The notes under the pieces: model-generated
Databases searched by the model: none
What the model saw: the letters and a program-made list of their open reading frames with translations, nothing else
What the model was told of the DNA's origin: nothing
From: Planctomonas sp. JC2975
Lineage (GTDB): Bacteria > Actinomycetota > Actinomycetes > Actinomycetales > Microbacteriaceae
Assembly: GCF_012985205.1 (NCBI RefSeq)
Contig: NZ_JABEKS010000001.1
Location: forward strand, 186,001 to 250,000
Length of the DNA: 64,000 nucleotides
Direction: 5' to 3'
In this document: in pieces, positions 44,776 to 53,379 of the stretch
How the letters are laid out: each line of letters begins with the position of its first letter
How positions within the stretch are numbered: position 1 is the stretch's first letter
Program-made: the position numbers and the translations under genes

Positions 44776-45462
44776 ATGAAGCAATGGCACGACGAACTGG
44801 GCGTTTTCGATCTCGAGACAACAGGAGTGGATGTCGCCACGTCGCGTATCGTCTCCGCCCACGTCGGCGTGCTCGACTCCACCGGCGCGATCGTCGAGCG
44901 TCTGGACTGGCTGGTGGATCCCGGCGTGCCCATCCCGCCCGGCGCCAGTGCGGTGCACGGCATCACCACTGAACGCGCCCGCGCCGAAGGGCGCCCCGCC
45001 GCGGATGCCGTTGTGGAGATCGTCGCGGCGCTGCGCGGGCTGCTGCTGCGCGGCATCCCGGTCGTCGCGTACAACGCGCCCTACGACCTCTCGTTGCTGC
45101 ATCACGAGGCGCTTCGCCACGGAGTGGAGCCGCTCTCCGACCCGACCCCGGTGATCGACCCGCTCGTCATCGACAAGGCAGTCGACAAGTACCGGAGGGG
45201 CAAGCGAACGCTGACCGTCACGGCCGAGCACTACGGTGTCGACCTGATCGGTGCCCACGATGCGGCCGCCGATGCGATAGCCGCAGGGCGGGTCGCGCAG
45301 GCCATCGCGCGGGCGTTTCCCCTCGAGCTCGCAGTGGCCGCCGACGAGCTCCACAGCCTGCAGGTGCGATGGTCGAACGAGCAGGCTCTCGACTTCCAGG
45401 ACTACATGCGCCGGGTCAAGGATCCGACGTTCACGGCGCGCGGCGAGTGGCCGATCCGGTGA
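44776..45462 (+). CDS. DnaQ-like DEDDh 3'-5' exonuclease
   Basis: Exonuclease of 228 residues. ExoI is FDLETTG (Asp12, Glu14), ExoII is AYNAPYDLSLL, and ExoIII has the His and Asp in GAHDAAADAIA, so this is the DEDDh type. Actinobacterial homologues are annotated as polymerase III epsilon-like, but no polymerase gene is next to it. The C-terminus FQDYMRRVKDPTFTARGEWPIR matches family members. A GTG at 44746 would add ten residues; neither start has a strong ribosome binding site. It is followed immediately by a phosphotransferase remnant. Confidence 0.92.
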   Translation: MKQWHDELGVFDLETTGVDVATSRIVSAHVGVLDSTGAIVERLDWLVDPGVPIPPGASAVHGITTERARAEGRPAADAVVEIVAALRGLLLRGIPVVAYNAPYDLSLLHHEALRHGVEPLSDPTPVIDPLVIDKAVDKYRRGKRTLTVTAEHYGVDLIGAHDAAADAIAAGRVAQAIARAFPLELAVAADELHSLQVRWSNEQALDFQDYMRRVKDPTFTARGEWPIR

Positions 45463-45863
45463 TCCAGCGTGCGCAGTCCTCGACTGGGACTGCGCGGGAC
45501 GCGGTGCGGCCGGTGTCGACCTCGGCTCGCTGCGTTGCGACGCCGCGATGTGCTTCGGACCTGGCCACGCCGACGCCGTGCTCCGGACCTGGCAACGCCG
45601 ACGCCGTGCTCCGAGGATGGGAGCGCGAGGCGGGACATCCGGCAGCCTCCGTCGCCCACTGGGACGTCGTGGCGGAGCCCAGCACGCCATCGGACGTCTC
45701 GTGGTTCGCGCCCGCGATCGCCGGGATGACGGGTCGGCCGGATCTGACCGCAGCCATCCTTCGGGAACGTCGCGATGCCTTCCTCGCCGACGCGGTCGAT
45801 CGGCTGGGTGCGGTTTCGACCCGATCTCTCGCTCGGTGCGTTTGCGGCTCAAGCACACCCTGA
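45458..45863 (+). pseudogene. C-terminal remnant of an APH-family phosphotransferase, frameshifted
   Basis: Reading from 45458, the frame encodes PACAVLDWDCAGRGAAGV and then DLGSLRCDAAMCFGPGHADAVLRTW, matching the VLDWE and RCDAA blocks of APH-type phosphotransferases. From about 45597 the match continues one frame over with ADAVLRGWEREAGHP, then HWDVVAEPSTPSDVSWFAP and GRPDLTAAILRERRDAFLAD, which is the C-terminal region of the same family. The switch coincides with a 28-bp tandem duplication. The N-terminal half is missing: the exonuclease gene ends where it should be. The 477 bp between the exonuclease and rpmE2 therefore hold a decayed gene plus a terminator. Confidence 0.72.
45551..45606 (+). 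repeat. 28-bp tandem duplication in the pseudogene
   Basis: Units 45551-45578 and 45579-45606 match at 26 of 28 positions. As 28 is not a multiple of three, the duplication shifts the frame; removing one copy would join the two halves of the phosphotransferase reading frame exactly. Confidence 0.85.
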
Positions 45864-45872
45864 CGGCATGCG

Positions 45873-45909
45873 AAAGGCGGTCGACGGATCATCCCGTCGA
45901 CCGCCTTCG
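45873..45909 (-). terminator. Intrinsic terminator of rpmE2
   Basis: A perfect 12-base-pair stem (45876-45887 with 45894-45905) and six-base loop is followed on the minus strand by TTTCG. It lies 30 bp beyond the rpmE2 stop. Confidence 0.8.
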
Positions 45910-45939
45910 TCGGTCGTGCAGCGCGCCGAGGCGCGGCTG

Positions 45940-46191
45940 CTACTTGCCGAAGTTCTTGAAGCGCTGGTTGAACTTCTCGACGCGGCCGGCGCTGTCGAGG
46001 ATGCGCTGCTTGCCCGTGTAGAACGGGTGCGACTCGCTGGAGATCTCGACGTCGATCACGGGGTAGACGCTGCCGTCCTCCCACTCGATCGTCTTGTCGC
46101 TGGAGACGGTGGAGCGGGTCAGGAACGTGGCGCCCGAAGCGAGGTCACGGAACACGACCGGTGCGTACGCGGGGTGAATGTCAGACTTCAT
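45940..46191 (-). CDS. rpmE2: Type B large-subunit ribosomal protein bL31
   Basis: 83-residue ribosomal protein. It begins [23 protein letters not shown] and ends [13 protein letters not shown], the type B form, and has no cysteine, so it does not bind zinc. Type B copies often replace zinc-binding L31 when zinc is scarce and are controlled by Zur; no convincing Zur-like palindrome is seen in the 113 bp upstream, where TAAACT near 46297 may be a -10 hexamer. It is monocistronic with its own terminator. Confidence 0.96.
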   Translation of the reverse strand: MKSDIHPAYAPVVFRDLASGATFLTRSTVSSDKTIEWEDGSVYPVIDVEISSESHPFYTGKQRILDSAGRVEKFNQRFKNFGK

Positions 46192-46304
46192 CAGGACTTC
46201 CTCGGAGGATGGGATTCGAAACTCGACGCGCCGACCGAATCAGGCGCGAAAGCGTGAAGTGCCGGGATGTGGATCCGCGGCCAAAGATCAAGTTTAGCAG
46301 ACGC

Positions 46305-47168
46305 TCAGGCTTGGGCGGACGCCTCGGCGCCGTCGCCGTCGCCACTGCCTTCCACGTCGGTTGCGGCTTCGGCCGCTCCCCCCTGACGTGCGCGGGCCAC
46401 GTAGCGCCCGGCCTCCGACGACACCGTGATCGGCAGTCCGAAGGTCTCGGTGAGGCGTTCCGACGTGAGGGTCTCCTCGAGGGGCCCCGCCGCCACGATC
46501 TTGCCGTCCGCCAGCAGCAGCACGTGGGTGAACCCGGTCGGGATCTCCTCTGCATGGTGCGTGACCATGATCATGGCCGGCGATCGCGGATCGCTCGCGT
46601 ATCCGCCGAGCAGCGTGACGAGTTCCTCGCGGGAGCCGAGGTCGAGGCTTGCGGCCGGTTCGTCGAGCACGAGGACCTCGGGATCCGTCATGACGGACCT
46701 CGCGATCTGCACACGCTTCTGCTCGCCGTCGCTGAGCGTGCCGAACGAGCGGTCGGCGATGCCGTCGAGCTTCCACTCCGCGAGCACGCGACGTGCACGG
46801 CGGAGGTCGATCTCCTCGTACTCCTCGTGCCAGCGTCCGGTGACCGCGTAGGCCGCCGTGAGCACGACGTCGAGCACTGTCTCCCGCTTCGGGATGCGCT
46901 TCGCGAGTGCGCTCGATGCATAGCCGATGCGCGGCGTCAGCTCGGCGAGATCCGCCTTGCCGAGCTCTTCGTCGAGCACGGTGACCGTCCCGGACGTCGG
47001 ATGGGCCGCCGCGGCGGCCATCTGCACGAGCGTGGTCTTCCCCGCCCCGTTCGGACCGAGGATGACCCATCGCTGATCGGCGTCGACCGTCCAGTCCACC
47101 CCGTCCAAGATCGCATTGCCACCGCGCACGACCGAGACGGAGTTGAACTTCAGGACGGTGTTCGACAT
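46305..47168 (-). CDS. ABC transporter ATP-binding protein
   Basis: Single ABC ATPase of 287 residues. Walker A is GPNGAGKT at 38-45, the signature is LSDGEQKR, Walker B is LVLDEPAASLD, and the switch His is in VTHHAEEI. The last 30 residues are Ala/Gly/Asp-rich. It resembles ModF/PhnC-type or solitary ABC proteins that lack cognate permeases; no permease gene is adjacent, so its partner and substrate are open. It is separated by 30 bp from glgM upstream on the same strand. Confidence 0.88.
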   Translation of the reverse strand: MSNTVLKFNSVSVVRGGNAILDGVDWTVDADQRWVILGPNGAGKTTLVQMAAAAAHPTSGTVTVLDEELGKADLAELTPRIGYASSALAKRIPKRETVLDVVLTAAYAVTGRWHEEYEEIDLRRARRVLAEWKLDGIADRSFGTLSDGEQKRVQIARSVMTDPEVLVLDEPAASLDLGSREELVTLLGGYASDPRSPAMIMVTHHAEEIPTGFTHVLLLADGKIVAAGPLEETLTSERLTETFGLPITVSSEAGRYVARARQGGAAEAATDVEGSGDGDGAEASAQA

Positions 47169-47198
47169 GTGCTCTAGCTTAGGGCGCGCCACAGAGCG

Positions 47199-48386
47199 CT
47201 ATTGCACGAGGAGTCGGCGGTAGAGCGACAGGGTCTGCTCGGCGATGGCGGACCACGCGAACTGCGTCTGCGCCCGAAGCCGGCCAGCACTTCCCTGCTC
47301 TCGCGCGCGATCCGGATCCGACACGACCTCCGTGAGAGCTCGCGCCATGTCGGCAACGAAGCGGTCCGGATCCAGGGGTGTTCCGGTGCCGTCCGTCGCC
47401 TGGTCCAGCGGCACCAGACGCCCCGTCACGCCGTCCTCGACGACTTCCGGGATGCCGCCGGTGGCGGTCGCGACGACGGGCAGTCCGCACGCCATTGCCT
47501 CGAGGTTGACGATTCCGAGCGGTTCGTAGATGGACGGGCACACGAACACGGTCGCGGCGCTGAGCAGCGCGGCGAGCTCGTTCTGCGGCAGCATCCTGTC
47601 GATCCAGACGACGCCGTCGCGGCTGGCCTGAAGGTCGCGGACGAGCCCTTCGACCTCCGCCATGATCTCGGCCGTGTCTGGGGCTCCCGCGCACAGTACG
47701 AGCTGCACCTCGGGTGGCAGGGCTGCCGCCGCTCGGAGGAAGTACGGCAGACCCTTCTGCCGCGTGATCCGTCCGACGAAGATGACGGTCGGCCGATCCG
47801 GGTCAACGCCGAGGGACCGCACGAGATCCGGCTCGTCGACGATGCGCCACCGGTCGAGGTCGATGCCGTTGTAGATGACGTGCGTGCGCGCCGGATCGAC
47901 GTTCGGATAGACCCGCAGGATGTCGCGACGCATGCCTTCGCTCACGGCGATGACGGCATCCGCGCTGTCGTACGCCTCGCGCTCCACCCAGCTCGAGACA
48001 CGGTAGCCGCCGCCGAGCTGTTCGGCCTTCCACGGCCGAAGGGGCTCGAGGCTGTGCGCCGTGACGACGTGCGGGATGCCGTGCAGCATGCTCGCGAGCC
48101 GCCCGCCGTGATTCGCGTACCACGTGTGCGAGTGCACGAGGCCTGCGCCGGCGGCGTCCTGTGCGAACTGCAGATCGACGCCGAGCGTTCCCAGCGCCGC
48201 ATTGGCACCTGCCAGTTCCGACGGCACCGGATAGCCCGTCGTGTCCGGTTCATCGCGGGGCGCGCCGAAGCAGCGCACCTGGACTTCGATCGATCGTCGC
48301 AGCGCACGGACGAGTTCCGTGACGTGCACTCCTGCGCCGCCATAGATGTCCGGCGGATATTCCCGGGTGAGGAGGTCCACTCGCAT
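47199..48386 (-). CDS. glgM: Glycogen synthase-type glucosyltransferase GlgM (GlgA-like, GT4)
   Basis: Actinobacterial GT4 enzyme of 395 residues that uses ADP-glucose; in mycobacteria the homologue makes maltose 1-phosphate for GlgE. The start MRVDLLTREYPPDIYGGAGVHV is diagnostic of this family, and the donor site is SIYEPLGIVNLEAMACGLPVVAT. The ATG at 48386 has no Shine-Dalgarno, but TACCGT at 48394-48399 lies seven bases before it, suggesting a leaderless transcript. It diverges from glgC over 103 bp, so ADP-glucose supply and use are controlled together. Confidence 0.93.
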   Translation of the reverse strand: MRVDLLTREYPPDIYGGAGVHVTELVRALRRSIEVQVRCFGAPRDEPDTTGYPVPSELAGANAALGTLGVDLQFAQDAAGAGLVHSHTWYANHGGRLASMLHGIPHVVTAHSLEPLRPWKAEQLGGGYRVSSWVEREAYDSADAVIAVSEGMRRDILRVYPNVDPARTHVIYNGIDLDRWRIVDEPDLVRSLGVDPDRPTVIFVGRITRQKGLPYFLRAAAALPPEVQLVLCAGAPDTAEIMAEVEGLVRDLQASRDGVVWIDRMLPQNELAALLSAATVFVCPSIYEPLGIVNLEAMACGLPVVATATGGIPEVVEDGVTGRLVPLDQATDGTGTPLDPDRFVADMARALTEVVSDPDRAREQGSAGRLRAQTQFAWSAIAEQTLSLYRRLLVQ

Positions 48387-48489
48387 GTCAGCGACGGTAG
48401 CGCGTGGACGGCACCGGCGCATCCGGTCTTCGGCAGCGAGCCGGAGACACGCGCTGGTACGTGACTCTCGGCGCCTCTACTGTTGAGTC

Positions 48490-49731
48490 ATGGCGGGCAA
48501 GAAGATCTTCGGCATTGTGCTGGCTGGTGGCGAGGGAAAGCGCCTGATGCCGTTGACGGCGGATCGGGCCAAGCCCGCCGTGCCGTTCGGCGGGCAGTAC
48601 CGGTTGATCGATTTCGCACTCTCCAACCTGGTGAACTCGGAACTGCGCCAGCTCGTCGTGCTCACGCAGTACAAGTCGCACAGCCTCGACCGGCACGTCT
48701 CTCAGACCTGGCGCCTCGACGGCATGCTCGGCTCCTACATCGCCTCGGTCCCCGCCCAGCAGCGACTCGGGAAGCGGTGGTTCTCCGGTTCGGCGGACGC
48801 CATCCTGCAGAGTCTCAACCTGGTCCGCGACGAGAAGCCGGACATCGTGGTCGTCGTCGGTGCCGACCACGTGTACCGCATGGACTTCGGACAGATGATC
48901 GACGCGCACATCAGCTCTGGTGCGCCCGCCACCGTCGCGGCCATCCGCCAGCCGATCTCGCTCGCTGACCAGTTCGGCGTCATCGAGGTCTCTCGTGGCA
49001 ATCCGGAGCGGATCGCGGCATTCCGCGAGAAGCCGAGCGACCCGGTGGGGCTGCCGGACTCGCCGAGCGAGGTACTGGCATCCATGGGCAACTACGTCTT
49101 CGATGCGCAGGCGCTCATCGATGCCGTGCAGCGCGACGGCGAACGGCCGGATTCCAATCACGACATGGGCGGCGACATCATTCCGGACTTCGTCTCGCGC
49201 GGTGAGGCCGGCGTCTACGACTTCCAGCGCAATGACGTTCCCGGATCGACGGATCGAGACCGCTACTACTGGCGCGACGTCGGAACGATCGACTCCTTCT
49301 TCGAAGCGCACCAGGATCTCGTTTCCGCGCTGCCGATCTTCAACCTCTACAACGACGAGTGGCCGATCTTCAGCCAACAGCTCAACTCTCCGCCCGCCAA
49401 GCTGGTGCGCGACGTGCGAGGGGCCATCGGCACAACGATCGACTCCATCGTCTCGCTCGGATCCGTGATCAGCGGCGCCCACCTGGAGCGCAGCGTCCTC
49501 GGGCCGTGGGCGAAGGTCGAGTCGGGCGCGCACGTGGTCGACGCCGTCATCTTCGACCGCGCGGTGATCGAGCCGAACGCATTCGTGGGCCGGGCTATCC
49601 TCGACAAGGACGTCGTGGTGGCAGAGGGTGCCAAGATCGGCGTCGACCCGGAGCGCGACCGCGCCCGTGGTTTCACGATCACGTCGTCGGGCCTCACGGT
49701 CGTCGGCAAGGGAGTCCACGTCGTTCCATGA
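48490..49731 (+). CDS. glgC: Glucose-1-phosphate adenylyltransferase
   Basis: Makes ADP-glucose from glucose 1-phosphate and ATP, the first committed step to glycogen. The 413 residues start with the nucleotidyltransferase domain ([20 protein letters not shown], with [13 protein letters not shown]) and end in a left-handed beta-helix domain from about 300 onwards. The ATG at 48490 lacks a ribosome binding site, but TACTGT at 48478-48483 ends six bases before it, giving a plausible leaderless promoter. The stop overlaps the serB start (ATGA). Confidence 0.97.
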   Translation: MAGKKIFGIVLAGGEGKRLMPLTADRAKPAVPFGGQYRLIDFALSNLVNSELRQLVVLTQYKSHSLDRHVSQTWRLDGMLGSYIASVPAQQRLGKRWFSGSADAILQSLNLVRDEKPDIVVVVGADHVYRMDFGQMIDAHISSGAPATVAAIRQPISLADQFGVIEVSRGNPERIAAFREKPSDPVGLPDSPSEVLASMGNYVFDAQALIDAVQRDGERPDSNHDMGGDIIPDFVSRGEAGVYDFQRNDVPGSTDRDRYYWRDVGTIDSFFEAHQDLVSALPIFNLYNDEWPIFSQQLNSPPAKLVRDVRGAIGTTIDSIVSLGSVISGAHLERSVLGPWAKVESGAHVVDAVIFDRAVIEPNAFVGRAILDKDVVVAEGAKIGVDPERDRARGFTITSSGLTVVGKGVHVVP

Positions 49732-50387
49732 GCACCTCCGCGCCCACGTCCGCCCGTTTCCTCGTGGTCCTGGACGTGGACTCAACGCTCATCCACGACG
49801 AGGTCATCGAGCTGCTCGCCGAGCACGCGGCGACCGGTGAGCTGGTGGCGGACATCACCTCACGCGCCATGCGCGGCGAGCTCGACTTCGAGCAGAGCCT
49901 GCGGGAGCGGGTCTACACGCTGCGCGGACTGAGCGACGCGGTCTTCGGCGAGGTGGCGCAGCGAATCCGCGTCACCGACGGCGTTCCGGAACTCGTCGCG
50001 GCCGTTCATGCGGCCGGCGGGCTCGTCGGCGTCGTCTCTGGCGGGTTCCACGAGCTGGTCGACGGGCTCGCGGAGCGGCTCGGGCTCGACCTGTGGCGCG
50101 CGAACCGGCTCGAGGTGGTGGACGGCATCCTCACCGGTGCCGTCGACGGCCCGGTGGTGGACGCCGACGCGAAGCGCCGGGCGCTGCGCGAATGGGCGGC
50201 GGAGGCCGGCGTGCCCGCTGCTAGGACCGTCGCCATCGGCGACGGCGCGAACGACCTGCTGATGATGGACGAGGCGGCGCTATCGGTCGCCTTCTGCGCC
50301 AAGCCTGCTGTGCGTGCCGCGGCGAGCGTGGCTATCGACACCAGGGATCTCGCCCAGGTGCTTCCGCTTCTCGGACTGCGCGGCTGA
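49728..50387 (+). CDS. serB: Phosphoserine phosphatase SerB
   Basis: HAD phosphatase of 219 residues for the last step of serine synthesis. Motif I DVDSTL has Asp16 and Asp18, motif II is VVSGGF, and motifs III and IV include KRRALREWA and [12 protein letters not shown]. No ACT domain is attached, unlike many mycobacterial SerB proteins. It overlaps glgC by four bases, an odd functional partner but consistently coupled in translation. Confidence 0.93.
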   Translation: MSTSAPTSARFLVVLDVDSTLIHDEVIELLAEHAATGELVADITSRAMRGELDFEQSLRERVYTLRGLSDAVFGEVAQRIRVTDGVPELVAAVHAAGGLVGVVSGGFHELVDGLAERLGLDLWRANRLEVVDGILTGAVDGPVVDADAKRRALREWAAEAGVPAARTVAIGDGANDLLMMDEAALSVAFCAKPAVRAAASVAIDTRDLAQVLPLLGLRG

Positions 50388-50411
50388 CACCGGATAGGTC
50401 GGATGCGGTTG

Positions 50412-50430
50412 CCGACCGCCTAGCGGTCGG
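50412..50430. terminator. Short hairpin between serB and the SURF1 gene
   Basis: CCGACCGC and GCGGTCGG form an eight-base-pair stem around CTA, which is the reverse complement of the SURF1 stop codon. It may serve as a shared terminator for the convergent genes, but it is short and lacks a T-tract. Confidence 0.35.
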
Positions 50431-51736
50431 TGTCCTCGATGCGCACTGCGTCATCGGAGCGCACCGCATCGTCGGCGCGCGTGGCGTCGCCGACCTGCGG
50501 CGTGCGTGACTGTCGGATCTGAGGATCGGACGCCGCCGCGCCCGTTCCGCGCGATTCCAGGACGTACACCTGACCGTCCTGCTGCGGGGCATCCTCATCG
50601 GCCACAGCTTCGGCCTCGTCGTCCGCCGCATCGAACGAGATGGGCGTTCCGGTCAGTGCCGGCTTCGCCGGACCGGATGCCGCTCCTAGCGGGAGTCCGG
50701 GACGTCCCGTCCACCTGCTCAGCGGGATGAAGCCGTCAAGCGACTCGTCCTCGATCTCCTCGTCGGTGAACGACTTGCCGGCCCGTTTGCGGACGCGCTC
50801 GGCCTCCCTACGCTGTTCGTCCGGGTCGTCGGCGTTGATGCGACGGAACTCGCGCACCGCGCCGCGCCAGAGCAGGAAGAAGCCGATCAGGGCGAAGGCG
50901 ATCCACTGGATCATGTACGAGTAGTGGTATCCGACGCCCTCGGCCGGAGGCGACGCCTGGATTCTCGCGAGGCCGTCCGCCGACGCGCGCGGCGAAACGA
51001 TGACCCCCCAGGCCGACGAGTACACGGCGCCGCCGACGACGGGGGCGAGCTCGGACAGATCCACTGACTCGATCTGGTGTGCGCTCACTCCGCCCTCACC
51101 CCGCTTGGCCTGGCTGGGTTGCAGGCGGGCGACGAGGGCGATGGATCCGCTCGGGGGTGCTGGTCGGGACGACGGCTCGGATCCGTTGTCGGTGGCTGCC
51201 ACCCATCCGCGGTTCACGAGGAAGGCATCTCCGGAATCGAGACGGAACGCGGTGATCACGTCGTACCCGGTCTCGCCGCTGCGAACGCTGTTGCGCAGGT
51301 AGTACTGATGTGCGCCATCCCACCTGCCGTGCAGGCTGACGGCTCGCCAGACCTGGTCTTGTGAGTAGGACGACAGGGTCGGCAGCGCCTCGGTCAACGG
51401 CGTCGCCGCCATGGCGAAGTTGCTCGTGTACAGCTGGTTGTCGGCCGAGGCGCCCCTCCCTCTGTCGAACTGCCACAGGGCGAGGCCGCCGCAGACGAGC
51501 GCGAAGATGACGGCGATGGCGAGGTAGCCGGCCCATCGCCAGGTGCGCAGGAATTGCCAGCCCGTGAGGCCCTCTGTGACCGTGTCATACACCGCAGCGG
51601 GACGCGCGACGGCGCCCGAAGCGGTGCGACGACTCAGCTCACCCGCACTCGTGCGGGCAAGCTCGTTCGCGGTGTCGCCGGCCGTGGTCGCTCCTGACGA
51701 TGGTGATGAAGGCTTGCTGAAGGAGGGTATCTCCAC
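50420..51736 (-). CDS. SURF1 family cytochrome oxidase assembly protein
   Basis: Assembly factor for cytochrome aa3 oxidase, 438 residues. A first membrane helix at about 68-88 (WAGYLAIAVIFALVCGGLALWQ) is followed by the SURF1 extracytoplasmic domain and a second helix near 280-298. The core signature GVGYHYSYMIQWIAFALIGFFLLWRG is intact. A C-terminal cytoplasmic extension of over 130 acidic residues ends in repeats of R-DDAVR and is probably disordered. It lies 29 bp downstream of the fabG-like gene. Heme A synthesis genes are at the window end. Confidence 0.92.
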   Translation of the reverse strand: MEIPSFSKPSSPSSGATTAGDTANELARTSAGELSRRTASGAVARPAAVYDTVTEGLTGWQFLRTWRWAGYLAIAVIFALVCGGLALWQFDRGRGASADNQLYTSNFAMAATPLTEALPTLSSYSQDQVWRAVSLHGRWDGAHQYYLRNSVRSGETGYDVITAFRLDSGDAFLVNRGWVAATDNGSEPSSRPAPPSGSIALVARLQPSQAKRGEGGVSAHQIESVDLSELAPVVGGAVYSSAWGVIVSPRASADGLARIQASPPAEGVGYHYSYMIQWIAFALIGFFLLWRGAVREFRRINADDPDEQRREAERVRKRAGKSFTDEEIEDESLDGFIPLSRWTGRPGLPLGAASGPAKPALTGTPISFDAADDEAEAVADEDAPQQDGQVYVLESRGTGAAASDPQIRQSRTPQVGDATRADDAVRSDDAVRIEDTDR

Positions 51737-51765
51737 AGGCTGGAGAACACTCGGGATGCCTTCGC

Positions 51766-52476
51766 TCAGTGCCCCATGCCCATGCCGCCGTCGACGGGGA
51801 GAACAGCTCCGGTGATGTAGCCGGCGTCATCGGACGCGAGCCACGCGACGGCCTTCGCCACCTCGGACGGCTGGCCGTAGCGGCCTGCAGGAATCGACTT
51901 CTTGTACTCGGCCTGCTGTTCCTCGGGGAGCTCAGCCGTCATGTCCGTCTCGATGAATCCGGGTGCGACGACGTTCGCGGTGATCCCGCGGGCTCCGAGC
52001 TCGCGGGTGAGCGACCGTGCGATGCCGAGCAGGCCGGCCTTCGAGGCGGCGTAGTTGACCTGCCCGGGCGAACCCATGTGACCGACGACGCTGGAGATCA
52101 GGATGACGCGGCCGAAGCGAGCTTTCAGCATCCCCTTGGATGCACGCTTGATGACCCGGAAGGCGCCGCCGAGGTTGGTGTCGACGACCGCGTCGAAGTC
52201 GTCGTCGGTCATCCGCATGAGGAGCATGTCTCGCGTGATGCCCGCGTTGGCCACCACGACCTCGACCGGGCCGAGCTCGGCCTCGACGGCCGTGAAAGCG
52301 GCGTCCACCTCGGCGGAGTCCGTCACGTCGGCGCGAACCGTGAGCGATCCGACGGGCCCATCGCCGCTGCGGGCGGTCACCGCGACACGGTGCCCCTTGG
52401 CGATGAATTCCTCGGCGATGGCGCGGCCGATGCCGCGGTTGCCTCCGGTGATCAGCACGGTGCGGGGGGTCGTCAT
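51766..52476 (-). CDS. fabG: 3-oxoacyl-ACP reductase-like SDR (FabG/MabA type)
   Basis: NADPH-dependent reductase of 236 residues. TGGNRGIG lies at 10-17, VANAGI near 75, and the triad is Ser129, Tyr142 and Lys146 in YAASKAG. The end FLPVDGG-like block reads AVLPVDGGMGMGH, and length and loop pattern fit FabG/MabA, the fatty acid elongation reductase. In mycobacteria the homologue is paired with inhA, which is not seen here. The ATG at 52476 replaces a longer frame that runs into the divergent gene's promoter. Confidence 0.88.
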   Translation of the reverse strand: MTTPRTVLITGGNRGIGRAIAEEFIAKGHRVAVTARSGDGPVGSLTVRADVTDSAEVDAAFTAVEAELGPVEVVVANAGITRDMLLMRMTDDDFDAVVDTNLGGAFRVIKRASKGMLKARFGRVILISSVVGHMGSPGQVNYAASKAGLLGIARSLTRELGARGITANVVAPGFIETDMTAELPEEQQAEYKKSIPAGRYGQPSEVAKAVAWLASDDAGYITGAVLPVDGGMGMGH

Positions 52477-52643
52477 GAAGTGATCCTCGTGATGGTGGAC
52501 GGCATGCAAACGGCTATCAGTCTAGGTCGTGCCGCCGTCGGCACCGACGACGCACGGATGTCAGCGCGTCGCGTTCGAGCCCGGGCACTGGCCGTAGGCT
52601 TGAGGGGTGGATCGCCCCGACGATCCACCCGGGAGCACAGACC

Positions 52644-53072
52644 ATGAAGCACGAGTCGATCACGTCGCTGCCGCCGTCTCCGGCGGTGGAGCGTCGCAAT
52701 CGCATGCTGGAGTACACGGTGATGATGTCCATCCGTGTGATCTGCCTGATCTCGTTGCTCTGGGTGCGCGGCTGGTGGCTGGTCATCCCGGCTGCCGGTG
52801 CGATCTTCCTGCCCTATTTCGCCGTCGTCGTGGCGAATGCCACGCGCTCCAAGGGCGGCACACCGGAACGTCCGGGCGCCCTTGCGACGCTCGGGCCGCA
52901 GCAAGGCGCATCCGCGGATGGCCCGGAATCCTCCAGTGCTCCGACATCGGATGATGCGGCTTCGGACGCCACCGCATCAAATGCCACCGGTTCAGAGCCC
53001 ACCGAGTCGGCCGGCGCCGCTTCAGACGGGTCGGCCTCCGATCGCACGGACGAGGAGAACGGAACTCGATGA
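52644..53072 (+). CDS. DUF3099 family small membrane protein
   Basis: Actinobacterial protein of 142 residues. It starts MKHESITSLPPSP followed by two membrane helices near 27-46 and 47-67, which is the DUF3099 region. The rest is Ser/Ala/Asp/Thr-rich low complexity and likely disordered. Function unknown. The stop overlaps the next start (ATGA), and the neighbour is a small cysteine-rich protein, so the pair is probably translated together. Confidence 0.82.
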   Translation: MKHESITSLPPSPAVERRNRMLEYTVMMSIRVICLISLLWVRGWWLVIPAAGAIFLPYFAVVVANATRSKGGTPERPGALATLGPQQGASADGPESSSAPTSDDAASDATASNATGSEPTESAGAASDGSASDRTDEENGTR

Positions 53073-53317
53073 CGCTTCTCGATGCGTTCGGCGGCGATCC
53101 CGTTGAGCCCATGTGCTCCCGCGCCGGATGCCGCGAATCCGCGAGCTGGCGGATCGACTGGCGCAATCCGCGCATCCACGCCGCCGATCGCCGCAAGACG
53201 TGGCTGGCGTGCGAGGAGCACGTCGAGTTCCTGCGCGGGTTCCTCGCCTCTCGCGACTTCCCGCTCGAGGTGCTCCCGCTGACGGGAGAGTCGCAAACGG
53301 TCGAACTCGACCGCTGA
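53069..53317 (+). CDS. Small cysteine/histidine protein of unknown function
   Basis: Protein of 82 residues. CSRAGC at about 16-21 and CEEH near 48-51 give a CX4C...CXXH arrangement that could bind zinc or iron. WRIDWRNPRIH and WLACEEHVEFLRGFL are the other distinctive segments. Similar short proteins occur next to DUF3099 genes in actinobacteria, but I know of no function. ATG 53069 overlaps the upstream stop. Confidence 0.75.
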   Translation: MTLLDAFGGDPVEPMCSRAGCRESASWRIDWRNPRIHAADRRKTWLACEEHVEFLRGFLASRDFPLEVLPLTGESQTVELDR

Positions 53318-53379
53318 ACCACTGGCTGTCGCGCCGGTCGAAGCGTTCGACAGCGCGCGTTGCGCCGAGCGAGACCGGA

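Noticed and set aside
51186-51206. TTGTCGGTG followed by CCCAT, resembling the PafBC-dependent RecA-NDp promoter motif
   Set aside because: It lies on the plus strand inside the minus-strand SURF1 gene, no gene starts downstream on that strand, and the TAnnnT part is missing.
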